From Rhodocyclaceae bacterium (GTDB taxonomy: Bacteria; Pseudomonadota; Gammaproteobacteria; Burkholderiales; Usitatibacteraceae): a stretch of 64,000 nt of DNA. The DNA lies in assembly GCA_020247395.1 (NCBI GenBank), contig JADCJC010000054.1, positions 53,071-117,070 of the forward strand, given 5' to 3'. A model generated the notes under the pieces. That model was not told the origin of the DNA and did not search any database. It saw only the letters and a program-made list of their open reading frames with translations. Of this stretch, positions 57,349 to 64,000 are shown piece after piece. A program made the position numbers and the translations under genes. Numbering within the stretch: position 1 is the stretch's first letter; the number at the start of each line of letters is the position of its first letter.

Positions 57349-57468
57349 CGTTTTTGCTCCGCAACTTGTCTGCGACGCGATTAAAGCCGTAGTCTACCCG
57401 AATATCACTGAAGCCGCAATGCGCGCTAGTGGTTTCCGCCAAAGGCGCGCCCGCTACACCCAACACGC

Positions 57469-58257
57469 TCAACGTTTTGTGTCTAACCCGAGCACATCGC
57501 TCATGGCAAAAAGACCGGTACGCTTGTCTGCAAGAAACTTCGCGGCACGAATCGCACCATGGGCATAGGTTTCGCGCGACGAGGAGCGGTGGGTAATTTC
57601 AATACGCTCCCCGTTCAACACGAAGAACACGCTATGGTCACCGATGATGTCCCCCGCCCGCATTGAGCTGAAGCCAATGCTGCCGGGCTGACGTTCGCCA
57701 CCGACAGCGTGTCGATCAAACACCGCGACATCGGCAATGTTCTGCGAACGCGCCTGTGCAGCGACTTCGCCTAGCATTAGCGCAGTGCCCGAGGGGGCAT
57801 CAACTTTGAGTTTATGATGCGCCTCAAAGACTTCGATGTCGGCATCCATTCCAAGCGCACCTGCGGCCATCGCGACCAACTTGGCGGTTACGTTCACACC
57901 AAGACTCATATTCGGCGCAAAAACAATCGCAATCTTCGCCGAATACCCGCGTACGGTCGCAAGTTGTGCCTGACTAAAACCGGTGGTGCCGATAACCGCA
58001 TTTACCCCCCGCTCTGCACAGGCGGCGAGATGCAAAAGGGTACCCTCCGGACGGGTGAAATCTATCAGCACGTCAGAATCGGCCAATGCCTCAACATCAT
58101 CCGTAACTACCGCACCGCATATCGATTGCCCGACTGACGGGGAACTGGCATGGTCGATCGCCGCCGCGACCCGGACAGCGGGATCGGCTTCTGCGGCAGC
58201 AAGCAACATGCGGCCCATGCGGCCGCCGGCTCCGGCAATGGCAAGTCTAAGCGGCAT
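57469..58257 (-). CDS. dapB: 4-hydroxy-tetrahydrodipicolinate reductase
   Basis: A 262-residue DapB, which reduces hydroxy-tetrahydrodipicolinate with NAD(P)H in the lysine and diaminopimelate pathway. AIAGAGGRMGRML is the nucleotide loop, IGTTGFS and FAPNMSLGVN follow, and the family signature EAHHKLKVDAPSGTAL holds the catalytic histidine and lysine. It begins 5 bases after the bamE stop, so the two share a transcript. lysC, the first gene of the same pathway, is at 12.6 kb. Confidence 0.97.
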   Translation of the reverse strand: MPLRLAIAGAGGRMGRMLLAAAEADPAVRVAAAIDHASSPSVGQSICGAVVTDDVEALADSDVLIDFTRPEGTLLHLAACAERGVNAVIGTTGFSQAQLATVRGYSAKIAIVFAPNMSLGVNVTAKLVAMAAGALGMDADIEVFEAHHKLKVDAPSGTALMLGEVAAQARSQNIADVAVFDRHAVGGERQPGSIGFSSMRAGDIIGDHSVFFVLNGERIEITHRSSSRETYAHGAIRAAKFLADKRTGLFAMSDVLGLDTKR

Positions 58258-58262
58258 TGATG

Positions 58263-58712
58263 CTACTTGCGCGGCTCTGGTGGCGCATTAGGCGGCGTCG
58301 CGTCAGGCGTCCTGCGTCGCTCACCACCACCCGTCAAGATCTCGACGGGCGACGCGACGCCCTCAACTCTCGCCACTTTTTCCCCATCAAAAATGACGGT
58401 GACTTTGAACTGCTGCTGAATTCGACCGAACGGATTGAGCTTCTTATCAGTATTGCGATCCTCGGTATAAATGTAATCCCAGCGTTTATCGCTGAAAGCA
58501 TCCTGCAACAACGGTGTGCCGAGTAGATTTCTAACATCGAGCCGCGTCATACCCGGCCTTACCTTCGACACCTGCTCCTGCGTAACGAGGTTGCCCTGCT
58601 GGACATCCAGTCGGTAAACGCCAAAGTTAGAACAAGCGGAGAGTGCGCCAGCCAAGACCAAGGCCGGTATGACGGCGACGCGTGAGAGAGTGGAGGTGGG
58701 GGACAAATTCAT
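58263..58712 (-). CDS. bamE: Outer-membrane assembly lipoprotein BamE
   Basis: A 149-residue lipoprotein. The signal peptide ends in a lipobox (LSAC) with C27 as the lipidated residue. The SmpA/OmlA fold has YRLDVQQGNLVTQEQVSKV, RPGMTRLDVRNLLGTPLL and RWDYIYTEDR. As part of the BAM complex it helps insert outer-membrane proteins. The C-terminal 25 residues are rich in Pro and Arg and go beyond the usual domain. It is divergent from fur, a frequent arrangement in betaproteobacteria, and is followed by dapB. Confidence 0.95.
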   Translation of the reverse strand: MNLSPTSTLSRVAVIPALVLAGALSACSNFGVYRLDVQQGNLVTQEQVSKVRPGMTRLDVRNLLGTPLLQDAFSDKRWDYIYTEDRNTDKKLNPFGRIQQQFKVTVIFDGEKVARVEGVASPVEILTGGGERRRTPDATPPNAPPEPRK

Positions 58713-58843
58713 CAGTGGAAGCGCATGGAGATAGGAGTTCGATTATAGCCGAGGGCCTCGCTTGACTATCTCCCAAGGCGGCACAACATCACGCCGCGTA
58801 AACGCGCTATGATTAGCCAATTATCTCCAAGCGAAAAGTGCGT

Positions 58844-59272
58844 ATGCCTGATTCACGCGATCTGCACAATATTGGCCTGAAAGCGACGCTGCCTAGGCTC
58901 AAGGTTCTCGAACTGTTCCAAAGCTCGGCGGATCGACACATGAGTGCAGAGGACATCTACAAGCTGCTGCTGAAGGAGGATGCCGATATCGGCCTAGCCA
59001 CGGTGTATCGTGTGCTTACCCAGTTTGAACAAGCGGGGCTACTGCAGCGGCATCATTTTGAGGGCGGTCGCGCCGTTTTTGAACTCAACGAAGGCAGCCA
59101 CCACGATCACCTCGTTTGCCTCCAATGTGGCAAAGTTGAAGAGTTCTACGACGCAGAGATTGAGAAACGCCAGCACAAAATCGCCAAGGATCGAGGTTTT
59201 AACCTCCATGACCATTCGCTTTATCTGTACGCGGATTGCACCAAAAATCGCTGCCCAAACAAAATCCAATAA
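58844..59272 (+). CDS. fur: Ferric uptake regulator Fur
   Basis: A 142-residue Fur. The winged helix covers the first 80 residues ([34 protein letters not shown]). The metal sites lie in the C-terminal dimer domain: [16 protein letters not shown] with the CxxC pair, and a later C-x4-C (DCTKNRC). It represses iron-uptake genes when iron is bound. The ATG at 58844 is preferred to an in-frame GTG two codons upstream. It faces bamE; no clear Fur box was seen in the gap. Confidence 0.96.
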   Translation: MPDSRDLHNIGLKATLPRLKVLELFQSSADRHMSAEDIYKLLLKEDADIGLATVYRVLTQFEQAGLLQRHHFEGGRAVFELNEGSHHDHLVCLQCGKVEEFYDAEIEKRQHKIAKDRGFNLHDHSLYLYADCTKNRCPNKIQ

Positions 59273-59299
59273 CGTCAACCAACGCCGAAGATAGCCGCC

Positions 59300-59719
59300 G
59301 TGAACTTTTCCATTCGCCCATTCCGGCAATCAAACCATGCCCCTAGCGTTAGCGTAGGTTTTATCTTTTTCATCGTTTTTTTCGTCTTCACTTCATCTGC
59401 CGGTGCGCGTGATACGACGAGTATTGAAACAATCGCCGCTAGCGCCCTGCCGGAACAAGGCCGCGAGGTGCTGAAGTTAATTCGCGCAGGTGGCCCCTTC
59501 CAGCACGCGAACAAGGATGGTTCAACATTTGGCAACTTCGAACAGAGACTTCCGAAGCAGCCGCGCGGCTATTACAAAGAATATACGGTGCCCACTCCAG
59601 GAGCCAAGAATCGCGGTGCCCGACGCATCGTATGCGGCGGAGAGGTGCGCTCGCCGAGTTCCTCGACCTGTTACTACACTGCCGACCACTACAATTCCTT
59701 CAAACGCATACTGGAGTAA
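59300..59719 (+). CDS. Secreted guanyl-specific ribonuclease (barnase/RNase Sa family)
   Basis: A 139-residue protein. A hydrophobic signal segment (VGFIFFIVFFVFTSSAGA, about 19-36) is followed by a small microbial RNase domain: LIRAGGPFQHANKDGSTFGNFE, LPKQPRGYYKEYTVPTPGA, then TADHYNSFKRI. The expected catalytic residues E94, R109 and H130 are present, so it should cut RNA after guanine. It starts with GTG. The next gene, two bases on, encodes a barstar-type inhibitor, which would protect the cell from enzyme that stays in the cytoplasm. Confidence 0.9.
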   Translation: MNFSIRPFRQSNHAPSVSVGFIFFIVFFVFTSSAGARDTTSIETIAASALPEQGREVLKLIRAGGPFQHANKDGSTFGNFEQRLPKQPRGYYKEYTVPTPGAKNRGARRIVCGGEVRSPSSSTCYYTADHYNSFKRILE

Positions 59720-59721
59720 TC

Positions 59722-60162
59722 ATGCCTTCCGCCGAGCTTAAGAACATTCTGTCAAGCGATTTGCCACGCGGCGTTTATTGGCTTGCTTCCCATGCCAGCG
59801 TCAGCGAATTGAGCAAACTTGCCCGCTTGAAAGGCATGGCATTTTTTCACTTGGAGGGTCAAAAGATCGAGGGCAAAGAGCAATTCCTGAATCACGCTTC
59901 AATGGCAATGAAGTTCCCAGCGGATTTCGGCAAAAACTGGGACGCTTTTTACGACTGCATCACCGACATGGGCTGGGTGTCCGCTGATGGCTACTGCATC
60001 TATTTTGATCATACCGATGCATTTGCGCAGCATCACGAGAGTGAACTTGAAACGGTAGTTGAACTATTCGAAGATGCGATTGAATTCTGGAAACGTGAAG
60101 GCCAGTCGATGCTAGTGTTGCTATCAGGAGCGCACAAGCCCGACCACGTAAAGACAATCTAG
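59722..60162 (+). CDS. Barstar-family ribonuclease inhibitor
   Basis: A 146-residue protein whose middle matches barstar: FFHLEGQKIEGKEQFLNHASMAMKFPADFGKNWDAFYDCITDM, where the FPxxFGxNWDAxxDCITD motif forms the face that plugs a barnase-type active site. It begins two bases after the ribonuclease stop codon with a TGGAG ribosome binding site inside that gene, so the two are produced together. The N-terminal 35 residues and C-terminal tail exceed the 90-residue classic barstar. No signal peptide, as expected for a cytoplasmic inhibitor. Confidence 0.92.
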   Translation: MPSAELKNILSSDLPRGVYWLASHASVSELSKLARLKGMAFFHLEGQKIEGKEQFLNHASMAMKFPADFGKNWDAFYDCITDMGWVSADGYCIYFDHTDAFAQHHESELETVVELFEDAIEFWKREGQSMLVLLSGAHKPDHVKTI

Positions 60163-60173
60163 AATATCCAAGC

Positions 60174-60602
60174 CTATGGCTTAGCCCAAATGCCGATAGC
60201 CGCGTGATAAGCGAATGCATCGGCTTCGGTTGCGTTTGTATCGGTCATGCCACCAACGGCGAGTATCTTGCACGGCCCCCCCAACGCTTTTCTGAGGTCA
60301 CCAACCAAATTAGGCCAATACGGTACCCCATTGGCCAATCACACCCACAGGGGGGAATCGTTGCTGCCTTTGCGGTTCCCGTCAGCGCCGGGCAGCAACT
60401 GCCGAACAATTCACCACCATTCAATATGGCGGGCAATGCGCGCATCAATATCGGCATCCTGCCGCAACCCCGAAGCCGACCTATCTGCCAGCGCGAGCAA
60501 AACGCCCCCGGCGTTCATTTCCGCCACCCGATATTCGTTGAACCTACATCGCTTCCGGATATGACATGGCGCTGCCAGCGAACCCTCACTCCGACGCCGC
60601 AA
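60174..60602 (-). pseudogene. Decayed ORF with two in-frame TGA codons
   Basis: One minus-strand frame runs for about 142 codons to a TAG at 60174 and is broken only by two TGA codons, at 60411-60413 and about 60345. The translated pieces look protein-like (VAEMNAGGVLLALADRSASG, GDLRKALGGPCKILAVGGMT, TEADAFAYHAAIGIWAKP) but no family was recognised. The start overlaps the 3' end of putA. It may be a broken hypothetical gene or chance. Confidence 0.35.
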
Positions 60603-63600
60603 TCAATGCGGCGTTGCCACCGGCGGCGGCAGTGTTGACGGTGAAGGTGCGTTCAGTCGCAAAGCGGAACAAGTAGTGCGGTCCGCCCGCCTTCGGGCCG
60701 GTCCCCGACAGCCCCTCGCCACCGAACGGTTGTACGCCGACTACTGCCCCAATCTGGTTCCGGTTGACATAGACATTGCCAACCCTGGCCCTTCGCCGAA
60801 TTTCAGCCACCGTCCCTTCAATTCGCGAGTGAATTCCTAGTGTCAGACCGTAGCCGGATCGATTGATCTCCTCCACTAAGTCAAACATCTGATCAGCCTC
60901 GAATTCAACAATGTGCAAGATGGGGCCAAACACTTCAGTCTTTAAGATGCTGAGCGAAGGAAGAACGAAGGCACAAGGCGCGAAGTAGTGCCCCTTGGGA
61001 ACGTCGTTCGGCAACTGTACCTGACCAACTTGCGGGAAGTTACGCGCTAAGTATTCCCGGTGTTGCACCAGCATTTCAAATGCCTCACGATCAATCACAG
61101 GACCGATGTCGGTGCTTAGTACCGCAGGATCACCGACACGCAATTCTCGCATTGCGCCGTCGAGCAGCTGCCTTACGCGAACTGCGATATCGCGCTGCAC
61201 ACACAATAGACGCAGCGCCGAGCAGCGTTGCCCGGCGCTGTTGAAACCAGACGCAATGACATCGTTAACGACCTGCTCGGCGAGCGCAGACGAATCGACG
61301 ATCATGGCGTTCAAGCCGCCCGTCTCCGCAATAAACGGAATAATCGCGCCGTCGCGTCTGGCCAAGGACTGATTGATCGCACGCGCCGTCCCCGTACCAC
61401 CCGTGAACGCGACACCGTCGACGCGTTGATCGCTTACCAGGGCCGCACCGATGATCTCCCCCTTGCCGGGCAAGAGCGCAATCGCCTCGGCTGGCATACC
61501 GGCCTCCAACAAAAGCTTCACCGCCTCAAAAGCAATAATCGGCGTCTGCTCGGCCGGTTTAGCGATCACCGCATTGCCGGCTGCGAAAGCAGCGGTAATC
61601 TGGCCCAAGAAAATCGCCAAAGGGAAATTCCACGGGCTGATACAAACAAACGTACCGCGTCCATGCAAGCTGAGTTCATTGGATTCCCCGGTCGGACCAG
61701 TCAGCACCTCGGGCGCGGCGAAGTGGGTGCGGCACTGCTGGGCGTAATAGCGGCAAAAATCGACCGCTTCGCGCACCTCGCCAAGTGCGTCTGGAAGCGT
61801 CTTGCCCGCCTCACGAACCATCAGCGCCATGAAAAATGCGATGCGTTCCTCGAGGAGAGTGGCGGCGTTTTCCAATATGCTCGCACGCCCGGATGCTGGA
61901 AGCCCCGGCCACTGCTTTGTCAAGTCGAGCGCCAAGCCAACAAGGCTGCTATCAGCCGCTTCGGAAACGCCAATTTGCCGCACGTCGGCGGGGCTGACAA
62001 CTGGCTCTGCCAAGCCGCGGACAGGTTGGCCGACAATGATGGGCCGGGCTAGCCAATCGGTTCTGCCTAGCAACGGAGCCATCTCTTTGTGCAGTTGGTC
62101 GAGGCAGGGTTGATCGGCAAAACTAAAGCCCAATGAATTCATTCTCGGTACCGTAGAAGATTGATACAGCCACCTCGGCAAGGGCAGCTTGGGATTGTGT
62201 TTGGGTTCATTCGAATCACATACCGCGATGGGATCGGCAACGACATCTTCGATTGCAACCTCGGGGTCGGCAATGCGATTCACAAACGACGAATTGGCGC
62301 CATTCTCAAGAAGACGCCGGACCAGATAGGGGAGCAAATCTTCGTGTGTACCCACCGGAGCATAGGCGCGGCAAACTGTACCCGCGTTTCGTTGCACGGC
62401 GTCATACAATTCGACCCCCATCCCGTGCAGCCGCTGAAACTCGAATTCGCTTCCCCTGACGGCCTTGGTGCGCTCAAGAATGGTCGCAACCGTATGCGCG
62501 TTGTGGGTGGCAAACTGGCAGAAAAATGCGTGTGGGGCGGCGAGCATTTTTGCCGCACATGCGAGGTAGGAAACATCGGTATTCACCTTTCTGGTGAAAA
62601 CCGGATAACCGGACAGCCCCTGCATTTGGGTGCGCTTTATCTCGGTATCCCAGTAAGCGCCCTTGACTAGTCGCGTCATGATGCGACGACCGTGTTTCGC
62701 CGACAGCGCAATCAGCCAGTCGATCACGTGTGGTGCCCGCTTTTGATAGGCCTGCACGGCAAGCCCCAAGCCTTCATAACCTGCAAACTGCGGCAATGCG
62801 TACACCGCTTCGAATAACGCCAGCGAAATCTCCAATCGCTCGGTTTCTTCTGCGTCAAAGGTAAGTCCGATGCCACGCTCTCTCGCCATCCCCGCCAGAG
62901 TCACGAGTTTCGGTAGCATCTCGGCAAACACACGCGACTGGTTGGCCAAGTCGTAGCGCGGGTGGAGTGCGGAGAGTTTGACGGAGATTCCCGCTGCCTC
63001 GAAAACCGACTGTCCCGGCTTTACGTAGGTGCCGATTGCCTCAATAGCGCCCTGATACGCAATGTAGTACCGCTCGGCGTCGTCTGCGGTCATCGCCGCT
63101 TCGCCCAACATATCGAAGGAGTGTCGATACTTGCTCTGTTCTGCCGAAACGCTACGCTTCAACGCCTCATGGATGTCGCGCCCCATGACAAATTGTTCCG
63201 CCATGAGACGCATCCCCTGACGCAGGGCGGCGCGCACAATCGGCTCGCCCAGCGTGTTGGCCATGCGCCCAAGCCAACCGCCGATATCCGCCATATCCTT
63301 GGGCGAAACTGCGACCAGCTTGCCGGTCAACATCATTCCCCAAGTGCCCGCATTCACCAGCAACGAGTCGCTCGCGCCGAGATGTTTTTGCCAGTCGCCC
63401 TGCGCAAATTTGTCGCGAATCAACTTGTCTGCCGTTGCCGCGTCCGGGATGCGCAACAGCGCTTCGGCGACACACATGAGCAGCACCCCCTCTTGCGAGC
63501 CGAGGTCATACTGCGTCAAGAATGACTGCATCCCGGCGTTGGATCGTTGCTCGGCGCGGACTGATTTGACGAGCTGGGTTGCTGTCTCGGAAATACGCGC

Positions 63601-63750
63601 ATTCATCGCCGCGTCAACTCTTGCCAACGACAACACATGAGACAGCGCCTCTTCTTCGTCGAGCAGAAAAGATGCCCTGAGCGCAGAAAAACCGGCGATA
63701 GTTTCAGCGTCGGTTGGTGGAGAGACAATCGATTCCGGCAAATTGCGCAT
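60586..63750 (-). CDS. putA: Bifunctional proline dehydrogenase/glutamate-semialdehyde dehydrogenase
   Basis: A PutA of about 1054 residues that oxidises proline to glutamate in two steps. The FAD-dependent proline dehydrogenase half has LTFDAEETERLEISL and RLVKGAYWDTEIKR; the aldehyde dehydrogenase half has ISPWNFPLAIFLGQI, AFTGGTGTARAI, the general base in AETGGLNAM and the catalytic cysteine in SAGQRCSALR. It lacks the ribbon-helix-helix DNA-binding domain of E. coli PutA (1320 residues), so it cannot repress its own gene. The ATG at 63750 is a cautious choice; an in-frame GTG lies at 63819. A MITE copy lies about 60-130 bases upstream. Confidence 0.95.
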   Translation of the reverse strand: MRNLPESIVSPPTDAETIAGFSALRASFLLDEEEALSHVLSLARVDAAMNARISETATQLVKSVRAEQRSNAGMQSFLTQYDLGSQEGVLLMCVAEALLRIPDAATADKLIRDKFAQGDWQKHLGASDSLLVNAGTWGMMLTGKLVAVSPKDMADIGGWLGRMANTLGEPIVRAALRQGMRLMAEQFVMGRDIHEALKRSVSAEQSKYRHSFDMLGEAAMTADDAERYYIAYQGAIEAIGTYVKPGQSVFEAAGISVKLSALHPRYDLANQSRVFAEMLPKLVTLAGMARERGIGLTFDAEETERLEISLALFEAVYALPQFAGYEGLGLAVQAYQKRAPHVIDWLIALSAKHGRRIMTRLVKGAYWDTEIKRTQMQGLSGYPVFTRKVNTDVSYLACAAKMLAAPHAFFCQFATHNAHTVATILERTKAVRGSEFEFQRLHGMGVELYDAVQRNAGTVCRAYAPVGTHEDLLPYLVRRLLENGANSSFVNRIADPEVAIEDVVADPIAVCDSNEPKHNPKLPLPRWLYQSSTVPRMNSLGFSFADQPCLDQLHKEMAPLLGRTDWLARPIIVGQPVRGLAEPVVSPADVRQIGVSEAADSSLVGLALDLTKQWPGLPASGRASILENAATLLEERIAFFMALMVREAGKTLPDALGEVREAVDFCRYYAQQCRTHFAAPEVLTGPTGESNELSLHGRGTFVCISPWNFPLAIFLGQITAAFAAGNAVIAKPAEQTPIIAFEAVKLLLEAGMPAEAIALLPGKGEIIGAALVSDQRVDGVAFTGGTGTARAINQSLARRDGAIIPFIAETGGLNAMIVDSSALAEQVVNDVIASGFNSAGQRCSALRLLCVQRDIAVRVRQLLDGAMRELRVGDPAVLSTDIGPVIDREAFEMLVQHREYLARNFPQVGQVQLPNDVPKGHYFAPCAFVLPSLSILKTEVFGPILHIVEFEADQMFDLVEEINRSGYGLTLGIHSRIEGTVAEIRRRARVGNVYVNRNQIGAVVGVQPFGGEGLSGTGPKAGGPHYLFRFATERTFTVNTAAAGGNAALIAASE

Positions 63751-63875
63751 AGCAGCGATGGGGGCGGCGATGAGAGCGGCATTGGCATACCGCAGAGAGC
63801 GATCGGTAGCAGCGAGCACAGATTATGTCATCTGCCTCCCCACTCAGGATGCTCAAGCTTGCAACCCAGGCCGGT

Positions 63876-63988
63876 GGGAACTTCTAAAAACCTACTGCGC
63901 GGGCGAATCTGTCAGTTCCGGTGCTCGCCGTACACTGGGTACGTGTCCGCTCCTCACTGCCAACTTCACCCGCTCGCGACGGTTTTTA
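63876..63988. mobile_element. MITE-like element, copy 2, lacking the last 9 bp
   Basis: Identical to the reverse complement of the element at 19766-19887 over 113 bases except for one C/T difference. The left inverted repeat (GGGAACTTCTAAAAACC) is complete, but the right one stops at GGTTTTTA and unrelated sequence follows, so the last nine bases are missing or replaced. It lies in the upstream region of putA and could alter its promoter. No target duplication can be checked because the window ends 12 bases later. Confidence 0.85.
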
Positions 63989-64000
63989 TTGATCCGGCAA

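Noticed and set aside
57284..57472. 62-codon frame in the dapB-carA gap as a possible carA leader peptide
   Set aside because: It runs through the hairpin to its T run and has no run of arginine or other regulatory codons; the hairpin itself is the better candidate.
58713..58843. Possible Fur box in the bamE-fur gap
   Set aside because: The AT-rich stretch before fur has too few matches to the 19-bp Fur consensus.
61228..62052. 274-codon open frame on the plus strand inside putA
   Set aside because: It lies opposite the conserved aldehyde dehydrogenase domain and its translation has no protein-like features.

Overview
The window is a stretch of chromosome from a Gram-negative bacterium, most likely a betaproteobacterium. 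This is inferred from gene families and order: tgt-yajC-secD-secF, dapB with carA-carB and greA, bamE facing fur, a chromosomal-type integron integrase, an H+-translocating pyrophosphatase and AcnA-type aconitase. By eye the DNA is moderately GC-rich. No plasmid, phage or CRISPR locus is visible, and the window is cut at both ends.

Left part (1-10.4 kb): the first 1.4 kb is the edge of an integron. A truncated cassette-type gene reads out of the window, then come a candidate attI core site and an intI gene interrupted only by four in-frame TAG codons. Then follow a VapBC module, acnA, two secreted hydrolases, a second VapBC module with a palindromic operator, and a tRNA-Arg/tRNA-Ser pair whose tRNA-Arg 3' end and terminator are partly duplicated.

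10.4-20.2 kb: an S9 peptidase, lysC, queD, cytochrome c' and a PspC protein, then an operon (transcribed leftward) of a PqqU/YncD-like TonB receptor, a PQQ-dependent sugar dehydrogenase and a cytochrome b561. This looks like a system for taking up PQQ made elsewhere and using it in periplasmic sugar oxidation. The receptor's signal peptide has been split by a 122-bp MITE-like element with perfect 17-bp terminal inverted repeats. With its target duplication it adds exactly 42 codons and keeps the frame open. A near-identical copy lacking 9 bp at one end lies at the right edge of the window, upstream of putA.

20.2-38.9 kb: mostly housekeeping genes (Bax-inhibitor family protein, rlmD, Nudix, TlpA-like thioredoxin, YihY, wrbA, DedA, the SecDF-YajC-Tgt operon), an operon of beta-propeller, polysaccharide deacetylase and sterol-desaturase-like genes, two cyclic-di-GMP proteins (an HD-GYP protein with a damaged HD dyad and an intact EAL protein), and nei.

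38.9-47.2 kb: an accessory, regulator-rich segment: AraC facing a Tat-type intradiol dioxygenase, an NAD(P)-binding protein, LysR facing an SDR and a flavodoxin-fold oxidoreductase, and a membrane LytTR regulator facing an outer-membrane beta-barrel, followed by about 0.8 kb of apparently decayed sequence.

47.2-64 kb: acyl-CoA synthetase, hppA, an epimerase, greA, carB, carA (with a hairpin leader), dapB, bamE, fur, a secreted guanyl-type ribonuclease with its barstar inhibitor, a decayed ORF, and a bifunctional PutA without the N-terminal DNA-binding domain.
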